Shown: one piece after another, positions 1 through 7,757 of the stretch | Layout of the letters: each line of letters opens with the position of its first letter | How positions within the stretch are numbered: position 1 is the first letter of the stretch | Assembly (NCBI RefSeq): GCF_000585395.1 | Contig: NZ_KK073875.1 | Span: 5,322,274 to 5,386,273, forward strand | Reading direction: 5' to 3' | Length of the DNA stretch: 64,000 nucleotides | Source of the DNA: Saccharibacillus sacchari DSM 19268 | GTDB taxonomy: Bacteria > Bacillota > Bacilli > Paenibacillales > Paenibacillaceae | The notes under the pieces: generated by a model | What the model saw: only the letters and a program-made list of their open reading frames with translations | Told to the model about the DNA's origin: nothing | Databases searched by the model: none | Position numbers and translations under genes: made by a program

Positions 1-108
1 CACCATACGGCGCGTATCTTCATGCACATAACCGGTTTCGTTAAGTACCCGCGATACGGTAGCTACCGATACGCCGGCGTGTTTTGCGACATCTTTTATC
101 GTGACCAT
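1..108 (-). CDS. LacI-family transcriptional regulator, N-terminus only
   Basis: The first 36 codons of a LacI/GalR-type repressor run off the left edge of the window. The visible part is the DNA-binding helix-turn-helix, with the family signature VSVATVSRVLN at about residues 13-23. The ATG is preceded by GAGGTG at good spacing. A perfect palindrome and a cre-like box lie in its upstream region, which suggests self-control and carbon control. The ligand cannot be told from this fragment; it need not belong to the purine genes. Confidence 0.9.
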   Translation of the reverse strand, partial: MVTIKDVAKHAGVSVATVSRVLNETGYVHEDTRRMV

Positions 109-126
109 GCTTTTCACCTCAAATAG

Positions 127-138
127 GTAACCGGTTAC
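127..138. promoter_or_regulatory. Palindromic operator GTAACCGGTTAC
   Basis: A perfect 12-bp palindrome with a central CCGG lies about 20 bp upstream of the LacI-type start codon. LacI-family proteins bind such symmetric sites with a central CG, so an autoregulatory operator is the simplest reading. This is inference from position and symmetry. Confidence 0.6.
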
Positions 139-159
139 ACATAAGGTATCACAAATTTT

Positions 160-171
160 AACCGCTTTCAA
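160..171 (-). promoter_or_regulatory. cre-like box TTGAAAGCGGTTA
   Basis: On the minus strand the sequence TGAAAGCGGTTA resembles a catabolite-responsive element (consensus TGWAANCGNTNWCA) with a mismatch near its end. The same core, ACCGCTTTCA on the plus strand, recurs before the fused fdrA gene and twice between allC and pucR, so it may be a local regulon motif rather than a generic CcpA site. Confidence 0.4.
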
Positions 172-182
172 GATATGTTTAT

Positions 183-231
183 AAAAAAAGAAACCCGTTC
201 GCATCCGGTTTGAGCCGAATGCGAACGGGTT
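183..231 (-). terminator. Rho-independent terminator of the fdrA-allH-allK operon
   Basis: A 13-bp stem (AACCCGTTCGCAT with its complement) is followed on the minus strand by a T-rich run. It lies just after the carbamate kinase stop and closes the leftward operon. Confidence 0.85.
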
Positions 232-298
232 CTTCAATCGTGTTTCTTCTATTATATATGATAACGCGGGAAAGGCGCAGGCGATCCTTATGGGGTGG

Positions 299-1258
299 TC
301 AGACCGCCTGCACCGGGTTTCCCGCCAGTACCACCGTAGCGGAGCCGCCGTTGAAAATCGCGCCGATGTTTTCGAGCGACGTAATGACGGCTTTGCTGCC
401 CGGACGGCTTTCCGCGAAGGAAATGGCCGCTTGGACTTTCGGCAGCATGCTGCCCGGCGCGAATTGATCTTCGGCGATCCAAGCTTGCAGTTGGTCGATC
501 GTGACGTCTTCCAGCTTCTCCTGGTTCGGCTTGTTGTAATTCACGTAGACATTATCCACGCCAGTCAACAGGAACAGATAATCCGCTTCGACCAGATTCG
601 CCAGATTTGCCGATGCGAAGTCTTTGTCGATTACGGCTTCCACGCCTTCATAACCGTGCGCGACTTTTTTGACCGGAATCCCGCCGCCGCCTGCCGATAC
701 GGTCACGTAGCCGTTTTCGATCAGCGTTTTGATAATCGGATATTCGACGATCGTTTGCGGTTTCGGGGACGGTACGACTTTGCGGTAACCGCGGCCGGAA
801 TCCTCGACGTAGATTTCGCCTGTTTCTGCCGACAGCTTTTCCGCCTCTTCTTGCGTGAAGAACGGGCCGATTGGCTTCGTCGGGTTGCTGAACGCCGGAT
901 CATTTTCATCCACAACGACTTGCGTCACGATCGAAGCGACTTGTTGGCTCAGGCCCGCTTCGGAGATCGCTTCGTTCATCGTGTTTTGCAGCCAGTAGCC
1001 GATACTGCCTTGCGTCATCGCTACACAGGTATCGAGCGGCAGCGCCGGGTTCTTCTCGGACTGCGCGATCGACTGCTGAAGCAGCAGGTTGCCGACTTGA
1101 GGTCCGTTACCGTGGCTGATGATCAGCTGATGCCCTTGTTTGATCAATTCAATCAGCTGCTTACTGGTGTGACGCAAAGCTTCGATCTGTCCCTGCGTCG
1201 AAGGATCTTCATTCAAAATGGCGTTACCGCCCAATGCGACTACGATTCGTTTTCCCAT
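299..1258 (-). CDS. allK: Carbamate kinase (AllK/ArcC family)
   Basis: A 319-residue amino-acid-kinase-fold enzyme that transfers phosphate from carbamoyl phosphate to ADP, giving ATP, CO2 and ammonia in the cytoplasm. The family marks are the N-terminal VVALGGNAI (about 6-14) and HGNGPQVGN (49-57); full length matches the usual 310-320 residues. The ATG at 1258 is chosen because GGAGG sits six bases before it and the protein then begins like known carbamate kinases. It is the last gene of a leftward operon with the oxamate carbamoyltransferase genes, so its substrate should be the carbamoyl phosphate released from oxalurate, as with E. coli allK (ybcF). A hairpin repeat separates it from allH, and a terminator follows. 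Confidence 0.93.
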   Translation of the reverse strand: MGKRIVVALGGNAILNEDPSTQGQIEALRHTSKQLIELIKQGHQLIISHGNGPQVGNLLLQQSIAQSEKNPALPLDTCVAMTQGSIGYWLQNTMNEAISEAGLSQQVASIVTQVVVDENDPAFSNPTKPIGPFFTQEEAEKLSAETGEIYVEDSGRGYRKVVPSPKPQTIVEYPIIKTLIENGYVTVSAGGGGIPVKKVAHGYEGVEAVIDKDFASANLANLVEADYLFLLTGVDNVYVNYNKPNQEKLEDVTIDQLQAWIAEDQFAPGSMLPKVQAAISFAESRPGSKAVITSLENIGAIFNGGSATVVLAGNPVQAV

Positions 1259-1280
1259 AATTGCCTCCATTTTAGGCCGT

Positions 1281-1428
1281 ATTTGAAAACTCAACGACAT
1301 GCATCTTTTACCGCCTTTTCGCTCTCTACTGCGTCGCTATTTCTTGACGTGCCCCGGCACGACTGCGAAACAGCTCCTTGTCGATAACGAAAATTCGGCA
1401 AAATCTGCTTCCTTCGGAGTTTTCAAAT
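1281..1428. repeat. 148-bp hairpin repeat, copy A
   Basis: The ends are a perfect 12-bp inverted repeat, ATTTGAAAACTC and its complement. The inner 120 bp closely match an inverted copy at 30558-30714, including the palindrome CGTGCCCCGGCACG. Between the copies the outer arms and one inner stem differ but keep base pairing (CCG/CGG here, CTG/CAG in the other), as expected of a DNA or RNA hairpin under selection or of a palindromic mobile repeat. This copy overlaps the end of allH and gives that gene its last 30 codons and stop. Confidence 0.8.
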
Positions 1429-2290
1429 CCGCCCTAGCTTTTCTTAAAAAAGTAAGCACACCCATTAGACTGTCGTTTCCCGAGGTTGCTCCGTATGCTT
1501 GATTCTTTTTGATCGCTGCGGCAATCTGCTGTTCGTCTTCGCTTTCGATCGCTTTGCAAAGGTTGATCCACTGCATGTTGGCGTATCCGTCGAACAGTGC
1601 TTGATAATAGGCCAGGCTGACATCCGTCGTAGACCGATTTTGCAGTTGTTGCCGGGTCAGGTCGGTGACTGTCGCCGGGCCGCCCGCAATTCGCTCAAAC
1701 AATATGATCCCCTGCAAAAAGTCGTCACCCGAAGGCGTCAAGCCGACTCCCGCACCGATCAAAGGCTGAAGAGAAGCAACAGAAAAGGGATCGGGCCCGT
1801 CAACGAAGTCGGTATAAACCTTTTCCAGCAACGCCGAGGTAAAACCTGACTGTTCCCGGACTTTTGCTTTTTCAAGTTGATGCAGCAAAGTGCTGCGATT
1901 CAACGTATCGAGCGTGATCTGCGGAATAGACAAATCGACAACACGAATGGAATATACGGTTACTGTGATCGGCATCGGCCTGATATAACAGGTAAATGTC
2001 AGATCAAGTTGTTCGTCGGATCGGGAAAAAAGAGGAACCAGTTTGACTTGCGCGCCTACGAATAATCCTGACGTAATACGCTCGAAGTCCGCGGCACCGA
2101 GCGCAAGGCCGATTGCCGAAAGATTGTCCTCTCCTTTTCCGACGAACCATAACCGATCTCGAACCTTCAGGTTGAATCCATTCGAGAAGATCGAATGGAC
2201 CCGAGCCTGAATGATGGGTTGTTGCTTGATAAACTGCCACAGATAAGAACTGACCGAAGACTGTGCCGAGGTCAAGCTCCGATTAGTCAT
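1337..2290 (-). CDS. allH: Oxamate carbamoyltransferase subunit AllH (DUF2877)
   Basis: 317 residues of the DUF2877 family (E. coli YlbF, now AllH), one of three polypeptides reported to make up oxamate carbamoyltransferase. The family signature GAGVGLTPSGDDFL is at residues 179-192. Translation is probably coupled: the ATG lies six bases after the stop of the fused fdrA gene and has only a weak ribosome binding site. The last 30 residues (288-317) are encoded by the hairpin repeat copy A and show no family character, so the original C-terminus has been replaced. Whether this tail matters for activity is unknown; the family core is complete. Confidence 0.88.
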   Translation of the reverse strand: MTNRSLTSAQSSVSSYLWQFIKQQPIIQARVHSIFSNGFNLKVRDRLWFVGKGEDNLSAIGLALGAADFERITSGLFVGAQVKLVPLFSRSDEQLDLTFTCYIRPMPITVTVYSIRVVDLSIPQITLDTLNRSTLLHQLEKAKVREQSGFTSALLEKVYTDFVDGPDPFSVASLQPLIGAGVGLTPSGDDFLQGIILFERIAGGPATVTDLTRQQLQNRSTTDVSLAYYQALFDGYANMQWINLCKAIESEDEQQIAAAIKKNQAYGATSGNDSLMGVLTFLRKARADLKTPKEADFAEFSLSTRSCFAVVPGHVKK

Positions 2291-2296
2291 CTTGGG

Positions 2297-5200
2297 TTAC
2301 TCTTCGACGTTGATGCCCAGCGACTTCGCGTAGGCGATCAGCGCATTTTCGAAGCAGACCAGCGGTGCACGTACCGTACCCGCGCCGATCTGACCCACAC
2401 CGGCTTCTTTGTGCGCGATACCCGTGTTGATGATCGGCGTAATGCCCGTTTCTACCACTTTGCGGATGTCGATCCCCAGCGTCGCGCCTTTGAAGTTCCA
2501 GTTCGGAATCGTCCAGGTCGGGTTGTTGGTGATCGAGATGCGCTGCATTTCTTCGGAAATGTTTTGCGCGTCGTCCAGACCGTTCAGGCCGACGAAGCGG
2601 GTGACGCCCGGAGCCGCGATCATTGCCATGCCGCCGACGCCGACCGTTTCCGTGATGGCGCTGTCGCCGATATCCGGATTGGCCTGCTCGGCCGAGTAGC
2701 CCGTGAAGTACAAGCCGTCAGGCGTGTTGACCGGACCCGTGAACCATTCGTCGCCCAATGCGCTGATGCGAACGCCGAAGTTCTCGCCGTTACGCGCCAT
2801 GGTTGTAACCACGCAGCCTTCTTGAACTTTGCGCGCGTAATCGACCATCGCTTTGCTTGTCGCCATCATGATGTTCAGGAAGAACTGATCGGTGTTGGCC
2901 AGGAACTGGATCACATCCGCTTTGTCCTTCTGATCGATATCAAGCAGCGTGATTGCAGGCGTGATTTCTTTCAAGAATACCAGCGATGCCGCGATATTGC
3001 GTTGGTGGAACTCGTCGCCCATCGCGATCGCACGAGCGATCATGACGTTCAGGTTCAGTCCTTCTTCGAGAGTACGCAACGCTTGGCCGAGAACCGGACC
3101 GAGCACGTCGCGCATCCATTTCAGACGGGTGATGACGTTCTCGTTGTTCGCGCCGAAACGCAATACTTCGCCGATGCCTTCGTTCATGATGCAGTATCCC
3201 GTCGTTCCGTCCGTTTTATTTTCAACGACGAAGACCGGGAAGTTGGCCGACGTGATTCCGCCCATCGGACCTACGGCGCCGACATGGTGACACGGAATAA
3301 ACTTCACTTCGTTGTTGTCGAGCTGACGGAGCGCCTCTTCTTGGTCGGCTGCCCAGCCTTCGAACAGCATCGCGCCAATGACGGAACCTTTCATCGGACC
3401 GGTCATATTTTCGTACTTGATCGGCGGTCCGGCATGCAGAATGACTTTCTCGCCCGTGTTCAGTTCCGCGATCACTTCTTTAGCCGGACGCGCGTCCACG
3501 AGGAACGGTTGCGATTCGATCAAGCGGGCTACGATTTTATCGTTGGACGCGTTGATTTCTTCTTCGCGTTTTTCCAGCTCGTTCAGGATGCGGATCAGTT
3601 TCTGATTGCCGCCTGCTTTCGGACGCCATGTGAATTGCAGCGCCTTGCCCTGGAATGCGGTGATCGATTCCGTGAAGCTTTGGATACCGATATTGATCAC
3701 GCGCGGTACGCTGTTCAGCAGCTCAAGCACTTTTTCGCCCGGAGCCGGAACTTCGATCTTGGCATCGGTGTATTCCACGCGGCCTTTGTCGGCGACTTGC
3801 AGTTCGCGTCCCATCAGCTTGAGTGCCAGACGGATCGCACGCGCATTGCTGCTTTCGACGATAACGCCGGCGTCTTTGAGCGTTTGGACGGCTTGCGCGT
3901 AGTTTTGCGGATCGTTGTCCGTGCCGACGACGCTGCCGATCACGTACAGTTGGCGACCGGAAGCTTGAGCTTCGTCCAGAGCGCTCTTGATGCTTGGAGC
4001 CAGAGCCGCTGCCATATCGGCATGCGCGCCGTAGCCGAGCACGACGTCCACAAGGATGATGCCCGTGCTTTCGTCTTTCAGCACTTCTTTGAGCTTGTTC
4101 ACGCGAACTTCCGGATCGATCATCGGGTGAGGCTTGCCTTGCGTATAGACGTCGTCGCCGAGGTCCATGACCTGGAAGCCTTGCGTGTTCAAGATATAGC
4201 CTTCTTCGCCTTTCACGTTGTCCAGGCCAAGCGCGTCGGAGATCAGCGTCGCTGCTTCGCTTGCCAGCGTGCCGCCGGAGTAAAGGCCTTTCACTGTTTT
4301 GCCTGCCGCAAGCGGCTGGTCGACCGCGAAGTCGATCGGCTCGTTGTAGTTGGCTTTTACGTCATCGCCGTTCGAGATATCGACCGCGATCTTCGCCGCT
4401 TCTTCCAGGGTGTAAGCCAGCGATACGTTGCCGATATGCGCTTCCGGTTTTTCACCGAGGAATAGCGCCACGACCGGTTTGGACAACGATTGCAGCAGCT
4501 GCATCACGTTGTCGCGTACTTTTTTCGCAGGCGGTTTGGAAATGACCAGGATCACGTCGGTCGGCGCATGTTGCTCAAGGGCAACCACGGCGTCGATCAT
4601 CGTTTGCGCGTTCACGCCTTCTTTGAGGTCGCGTCCGCCGGTTCCGATTGCGTGAACCACGCCGCCGCCCAGACGGTCGATGATGGTCGTCGCTTCCTGA
4701 ATGCCCGTGCCGGACGCGGCTACGATGCCGATGTTGCCCGGATTAGTCACGTTGGTAAAGGCAAGCGGAACGCTGGACAGTACTCCCGTACCGCAGTCCG
4801 GACCCATCAACAGCAGACCTTTTTCATGCGCTTTTTGCTTCAGGCGAATTTCGTCTTCCAGGCTCACGTTGTCGCTGAAGGAGAATACATGCAGTCCCGA
4901 ATCCAAAGCTTTTTCGATCTCGCCCGCCGCGTAGATGCCCGGAATGGACAGCAGCGCCAAGTTCGCGTCCGGCATGGCTTCCAAAGCGTCTTTCCAGTTA
5001 TCCACGCTTTCGATGCCGTCGCCTTTTTTGCTGCCCGACAGATTGCTCAAGAAGCGCTTCACTTCTTCGACAACCGATTCGAGGATATTCGCGTCATCGG
5101 ATTCCACGACAATCGCCATATCGTTGGCGCCCGCGCCTTGAACTTCGTCGGTGAACAATCCCGCAGCTTTCAAGATATCTTTATTGGCGTCCGTAGCCAT

Positions 5201-5308
5201 CATGACCTGGCCTTGCGTGACACCTTCTAATCCGTTAATGGAGTTGGTTAACAGCATTAAGTTGATCGAATCTTGGTAATTGTTTTTTTGGATCACAGAG
5301 TGTAACAT
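2297..5308 (-). CDS. fdrA: Fused FdrA (AllF) - YlbE (AllG) protein, oxamate carbamoyltransferase large chain
   Basis: 1003 residues, almost exactly the sum of E. coli FdrA (about 555) and YlbE (about 420), which are separate genes there. The N-terminal half is like succinyl-CoA ligase, with a CoA/nucleotide-binding type segment (LLLMGPDCGTG and GIVAASGTGIQE, roughly residues 170-215). From about residue 550 the chain is DUF1116/YlbE, including HVGAVGPMGGITSANF. In E. coli AllF, AllG and AllH form oxamate carbamoyltransferase, which phosphorolyses oxalurate to oxamate and carbamoyl phosphate. The ATG at 5308 is preferred over an upstream ATG because AAGGAGGG sits just before it. It is the first gene of the leftward operon fdrA-allH-allK, with a cre-like box in its promoter. 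The fusion should enforce equal amounts of the two chains. Confidence 0.93.
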   Translation of the reverse strand: MLHSVIQKNNYQDSINLMLLTNSINGLEGVTQGQVMMATDANKDILKAAGLFTDEVQGAGANDMAIVVESDDANILESVVEEVKRFLSNLSGSKKGDGIESVDNWKDALEAMPDANLALLSIPGIYAAGEIEKALDSGLHVFSFSDNVSLEDEIRLKQKAHEKGLLLMGPDCGTGVLSSVPLAFTNVTNPGNIGIVAASGTGIQEATTIIDRLGGGVVHAIGTGGRDLKEGVNAQTMIDAVVALEQHAPTDVILVISKPPAKKVRDNVMQLLQSLSKPVVALFLGEKPEAHIGNVSLAYTLEEAAKIAVDISNGDDVKANYNEPIDFAVDQPLAAGKTVKGLYSGGTLASEAATLISDALGLDNVKGEEGYILNTQGFQVMDLGDDVYTQGKPHPMIDPEVRVNKLKEVLKDESTGIILVDVVLGYGAHADMAAALAPSIKSALDEAQASGRQLYVIGSVVGTDNDPQNYAQAVQTLKDAGVIVESSNARAIRLALKLMGRELQVADKGRVEYTDAKIEVPAPGEKVLELLNSVPRVINIGIQSFTESITAFQGKALQFTWRPKAGGNQKLIRILNELEKREEEINASNDKIVARLIESQPFLVDARPAKEVIAELNTGEKVILHAGPPIKYENMTGPMKGSVIGAMLFEGWAADQEEALRQLDNNEVKFIPCHHVGAVGPMGGITSANFPVFVVENKTDGTTGYCIMNEGIGEVLRFGANNENVITRLKWMRDVLGPVLGQALRTLEEGLNLNVMIARAIAMGDEFHQRNIAASLVFLKEITPAITLLDIDQKDKADVIQFLANTDQFFLNIMMATSKAMVDYARKVQEGCVVTTMARNGENFGVRISALGDEWFTGPVNTPDGLYFTGYSAEQANPDIGDSAITETVGVGGMAMIAAPGVTRFVGLNGLDDAQNISEEMQRISITNNPTWTIPNWNFKGATLGIDIRKVVETGITPIINTGIAHKEAGVGQIGAGTVRAPLVCFENALIAYAKSLGINVEE

Positions 5309-5333
5309 GTAAACCCTCCTTTTGAATTTAGTA

Positions 5334-5394
5334 TAACCGCTTTCATATCGATGAAAAATGAACAATTCGTCCAAAAACGCGCATTCTTTTGTGC
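5334..5394 (-). promoter_or_regulatory. Upstream region of fused fdrA: cre-like box and TTCTTTTGT element
   Basis: TAACCGCTTTCA (5334-5345) is the plus-strand face of the shared motif TGAAAGCGGTTA. A second element, ATTCTTTTGTGCA (5383-5394), has a close partner between allC and pucR (GTTCTTTTGTTCAT) and a weaker one, inverted, upstream of allE. It is a loose match to the B. subtilis PucR box as I remember it (WWWCNTTGGTTAA). Both functional labels are inference. Confidence 0.4.
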
Positions 5395-5464
5395 ACTATG
5401 AATAAAAAAGTCGATGATACTTTATGATATGTTAATACAAAACCGATCGAGGATCAGATGAAAG

Positions 5465-6349
5465 GTGCTGGTTATACTGAGTGAAGAAACGATTGACGAC
5501 CGCTTGGAAGTCCCGATTGCCACGGTCGACGGGTTGCAATTGAACGGTACCTTTTATCGAGGGCAAAAAAGTGCCGCCTCTAAAGGAACGATTCTTTATT
5601 TTCACGGCGGCGGCTTGATCTTCGGACATCGGGACGATCTGCCTGACGTTTATGTCTCCATGCTGACGGAAAACGGCTACGGGCTGCTTGCTCTCGATTA
5701 TCCGCTCGCACCCGAGACTCCGCTTCCGGCAATCATGGAGGCAATCGGCCGATCCATTGAATGGTTCACGGATCAGGGCTTTCGAACACTGGGCCTTGAA
5801 AACGCCGATCATTATCTGATGGGACGCTCGGCAGGCGGGTATTTGGCTTTGTACCATGCTGTTCACGCTTCCGCTGCGGTCAAACCGCTCGGTGTAATCG
5901 CTTTTTACGGGTACCACACCTTGAGCGAAGCCAGCTTCCATGTGCCGAGCCGACACTTTCTCGCTTTTACTCCGGTGGCCGATTCGACTATGCAGAGCTT
6001 GATTGAAAAGCAACCGATCGCCTCCTCACCTTCGGAACAGCGATATCTGCTTTACCTGGCTGCCCGTCAGCGAGGCAATTGGATTCGTCTTCTGTTCGGA
6101 GATTCGCCGCCGGATCGGAGCTTCGACCTGACGAAAGAACAACTTTCCACGTTACCTCCAACCTTCCTCACTGCTGCGGATCAAGATCCCGATGTGCCCG
6201 TTAAACAGTCGAAAATGCTGCACAAATGGATTCCGGAGAATGAGCTTCACCTGGTTGAATCGACGCACCATGATTTCGACCGAACGCAAACAGAAGAATG
6301 GGGACTTGACGTTTATTCGAAATTGATCAAATGGCTGGATCGCATCTAA
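5465..6349 (+). CDS. Alpha/beta hydrolase of the hormone-sensitive-lipase/esterase type
   Basis: 294 residues with the oxyanion-hole motif HGGG (47-50), the nucleophile elbow GRSAGG (Ser122), a late acid around ADQDPD and a His in STHHDF, so the catalytic triad is complete. No signal peptide: cytoplasmic. The start is a GTG with GAGG about 12 bases upstream; other starts are possible. It is divergent from the fused fdrA gene and followed 41 bases later by an AEC carrier, forming a two-gene unit inside the ureide locus. That position suggests a role on a ureide-derived ester, amide or side product, but the substrate cannot be read from sequence. Confidence 0.82.
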   Translation: MLVILSEETIDDRLEVPIATVDGLQLNGTFYRGQKSAASKGTILYFHGGGLIFGHRDDLPDVYVSMLTENGYGLLALDYPLAPETPLPAIMEAIGRSIEWFTDQGFRTLGLENADHYLMGRSAGGYLALYHAVHASAAVKPLGVIAFYGYHTLSEASFHVPSRHFLAFTPVADSTMQSLIEKQPIASSPSEQRYLLYLAARQRGNWIRLLFGDSPPDRSFDLTKEQLSTLPPTFLTAADQDPDVPVKQSKMLHKWIPENELHLVESTHHDFDRTQTEEWGLDVYSKLIKWLDRI

Positions 6350-6390
6350 GTTTGTCGCAGAACATACTACACGGAAGAAGGATTTTATTC

Positions 6391-7323
6391 ATGCAAATCG
6401 ATTTTTTTCTGACGCTACAAAAAGTAGTCGTGCTATTTTTATTGATCGTGATCGGATTTATCGCGGGAAGAAGCAAGCTGATTTCGGAAAAAGGGCAAAA
6501 AGACATTACGCAGTTGGTGCTGTACATTACGATGCCCGCCACGATCTTTTCGGCCATGCAGCTCGAAATGAGTCAGGAGCGCCTGCATACCTCCTTCCTG
6601 ATTCTCGGGATTATGATCTTCTGCTACGTCGTCATGTTCACGGTCGGCATGGTGCTCTCCAGACGTCTGGCGCTGCCCGATAACCGAAGAGACATTTTCC
6701 AGACGGCTTTGCTGCTTTCCAACACCTCGTTCATGGGATATCCGATTATTCAAAGCTTGCTCGGTCCGGAGGCGCTCTTTTACGCGGTCGTCGGAGCCGG
6801 ATTCATCTTCGAGATCGTATCTTGGTCGCTCGGCATTTACCTGATTTCGCGCAATGGGACGGAAAAAGCTTCGTTCGATTGGAAAAAGGTGATTTTGAGC
6901 CCCGGCATTCTGTCGATCCTGTTCGGCCTCGTGTTCTTCGCGTTCCAACTTCCGGTTCCTGAACCGATCGACAGCGTAATTCATATCATGAGCCCGGCTA
7001 CTTCGCCGTTGGCCATGATCGTGATCGGCCTGATGTTGTCGCGCAGCAATATTGTAGAAGCCTTCAAAAATAAGTATCTGTATTTGGCAGCCTCGTTCAA
7101 ACTGTTGATCGTGCCGATAACGCTGCTGTTTATTTTAAAAGCTTTCGGATTGTCGGGACCGGCGCTGGTGATTCCGATCATGATGATCGCCATGCCGACT
7201 GCGTCTTACGTCGCGATGTTCAGCGGCAATTACGGGAATGACGCCAAGTTCGCCAGCCAGATCGTATTTTTGTCGTCGCTGTTGTCGATGATTTCGATTC
7301 CGATCATCACACTTTTATTCTGA
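6391..7323 (+). CDS. AEC (auxin efflux carrier) family transporter
   Basis: 310 residues, about ten hydrophobic membrane segments in two halves, typical of the AEC/PIN-like bile-arsenite-riboflavin transporter clan. Family members in bacteria include malate and malonate carriers. The ATG at 6391 is preferred over an in-frame ATG at 6331, because that one lies inside the preceding hydrolase gene and the chosen one follows GAAGAAGGA. Placement next to the oxamate-forming enzyme makes export of oxamate or uptake of a related small dicarboxylate a reasonable guess. No terminator is obvious, and the gene is followed by palindromic repeats. Confidence 0.8.
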   Translation: MQIDFFLTLQKVVVLFLLIVIGFIAGRSKLISEKGQKDITQLVLYITMPATIFSAMQLEMSQERLHTSFLILGIMIFCYVVMFTVGMVLSRRLALPDNRRDIFQTALLLSNTSFMGYPIIQSLLGPEALFYAVVGAGFIFEIVSWSLGIYLISRNGTEKASFDWKKVILSPGILSILFGLVFFAFQLPVPEPIDSVIHIMSPATSPLAMIVIGLMLSRSNIVEAFKNKYLYLAASFKLLIVPITLLFILKAFGLSGPALVIPIMMIAMPTASYVAMFSGNYGNDAKFASQIVFLSSLLSMISIPIITLLF

Positions 7324-7337
7324 ACGAAGCTAGGGCA

Positions 7338-7460
7338 GGGCTGCGGGATAAATTCGTTCAAGACGCTGTCTCACTCGGAAAAGTTGAATTGAATTTGAAT
7401 AAGGAATTTTCCGAGTTCAAAGGCGTCTTTCACTGAATTTCTCCCTCCGCCTTGTCGCTT
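7338..7460. repeat. Palindromic repeat, copy P1
   Basis: Begins with GGGCTGCGGGATAAATTCG, has a central hairpin (ACTCGGAAAA 7373-7382 with TTTTCCGAGT 7407-7416), and ends with a TTCAAAGGCG...CACTGAATTTCTC arm. The second half matches, inverted, the first half of copy P2. The region 7324-7757 holds no gene, only these repeats and two terminator-like hairpins. Confidence 0.7.
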
Positions 7461-7484
7461 CGCTTCGATTTTTTTATGGGTAAG

Positions 7485-7514
7485 AAAAAACCTCAACGAC
7501 AGCTGTTGAGGTTT
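7485..7514. terminator. Terminator-like hairpin between two palindromic repeats
   Basis: AAAAAACCTCAAC pairs with GTTGAGGTTT. It is nearly the same hairpin as the allantoinase terminator at 7717-7750 (one base pair shorter), so the two flank repeat P2 like a duplicated unit. It could end rightward transcripts from the AEC gene or leftward read-through. Confidence 0.5.
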
Positions 7515-7518
7515 AAGG

Positions 7519-7712
7519 TGTCGAGAAAGCCCAACGTAGCTGGAAGCGAGAAGACGGAGAGAGAAATTCAGTGTAGGAGCGATAGCGTTCGCCTTTGAAA
7601 TCGGGAAAATACAAATAAAAGTTCAATCCTTTTTCCCGATTTCAACACGCGACCGGAACGAATTTCTCTCGCAGTCTTCTCGCTTCCCCCCACCCACGTA
7701 ACTTTCTCGACA
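7519..7712. repeat. Palindromic repeat, copy P2 (long nested hairpin)
   Basis: Outer arms TGTCGAGAAAG (7519-7529) and CTTTCTCGACA (7702-7712), continued inward by imperfectly paired stretches (GAAGCGAGAAGAC with its partner near 7673-7686), and an inner stem GAAATCGGGAAAA (7597-7609) with TTTTCCCGATTTC (7631-7643). Together they can fold as one hairpin of about 190 bases. It shares the TTTCAAAGGCGA-CGCT segment with P1 and with 63734-63854. Confidence 0.75.
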
Positions 7713-7716
7713 ACGT

Positions 7717-7750
7717 AAAAAACCCTCAACAATTACTGTTGAGGGTTTTT
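7717..7750 (-). terminator. Terminator of allB
   Basis: AAAAAACCCTCAAC and GTTGAGGGTTTTT form a GC-rich hairpin with a T-run on the minus strand, starting eight bases after the allantoinase stop. Confidence 0.85.
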
Positions 7751-7757
7751 GCGGCTT

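Noticed and set aside
2195-4465. 756-codon open frame on the plus strand opposite the fused fdrA gene
   Set aside because: It mirrors the codons of the well-supported minus-strand gene, has a low-complexity Arg/Asp/His-rich translation and no ribosome site. The same holds for long antisense frames at 290-1387, 7749-9173, 36093-37148 and 56245-57708.
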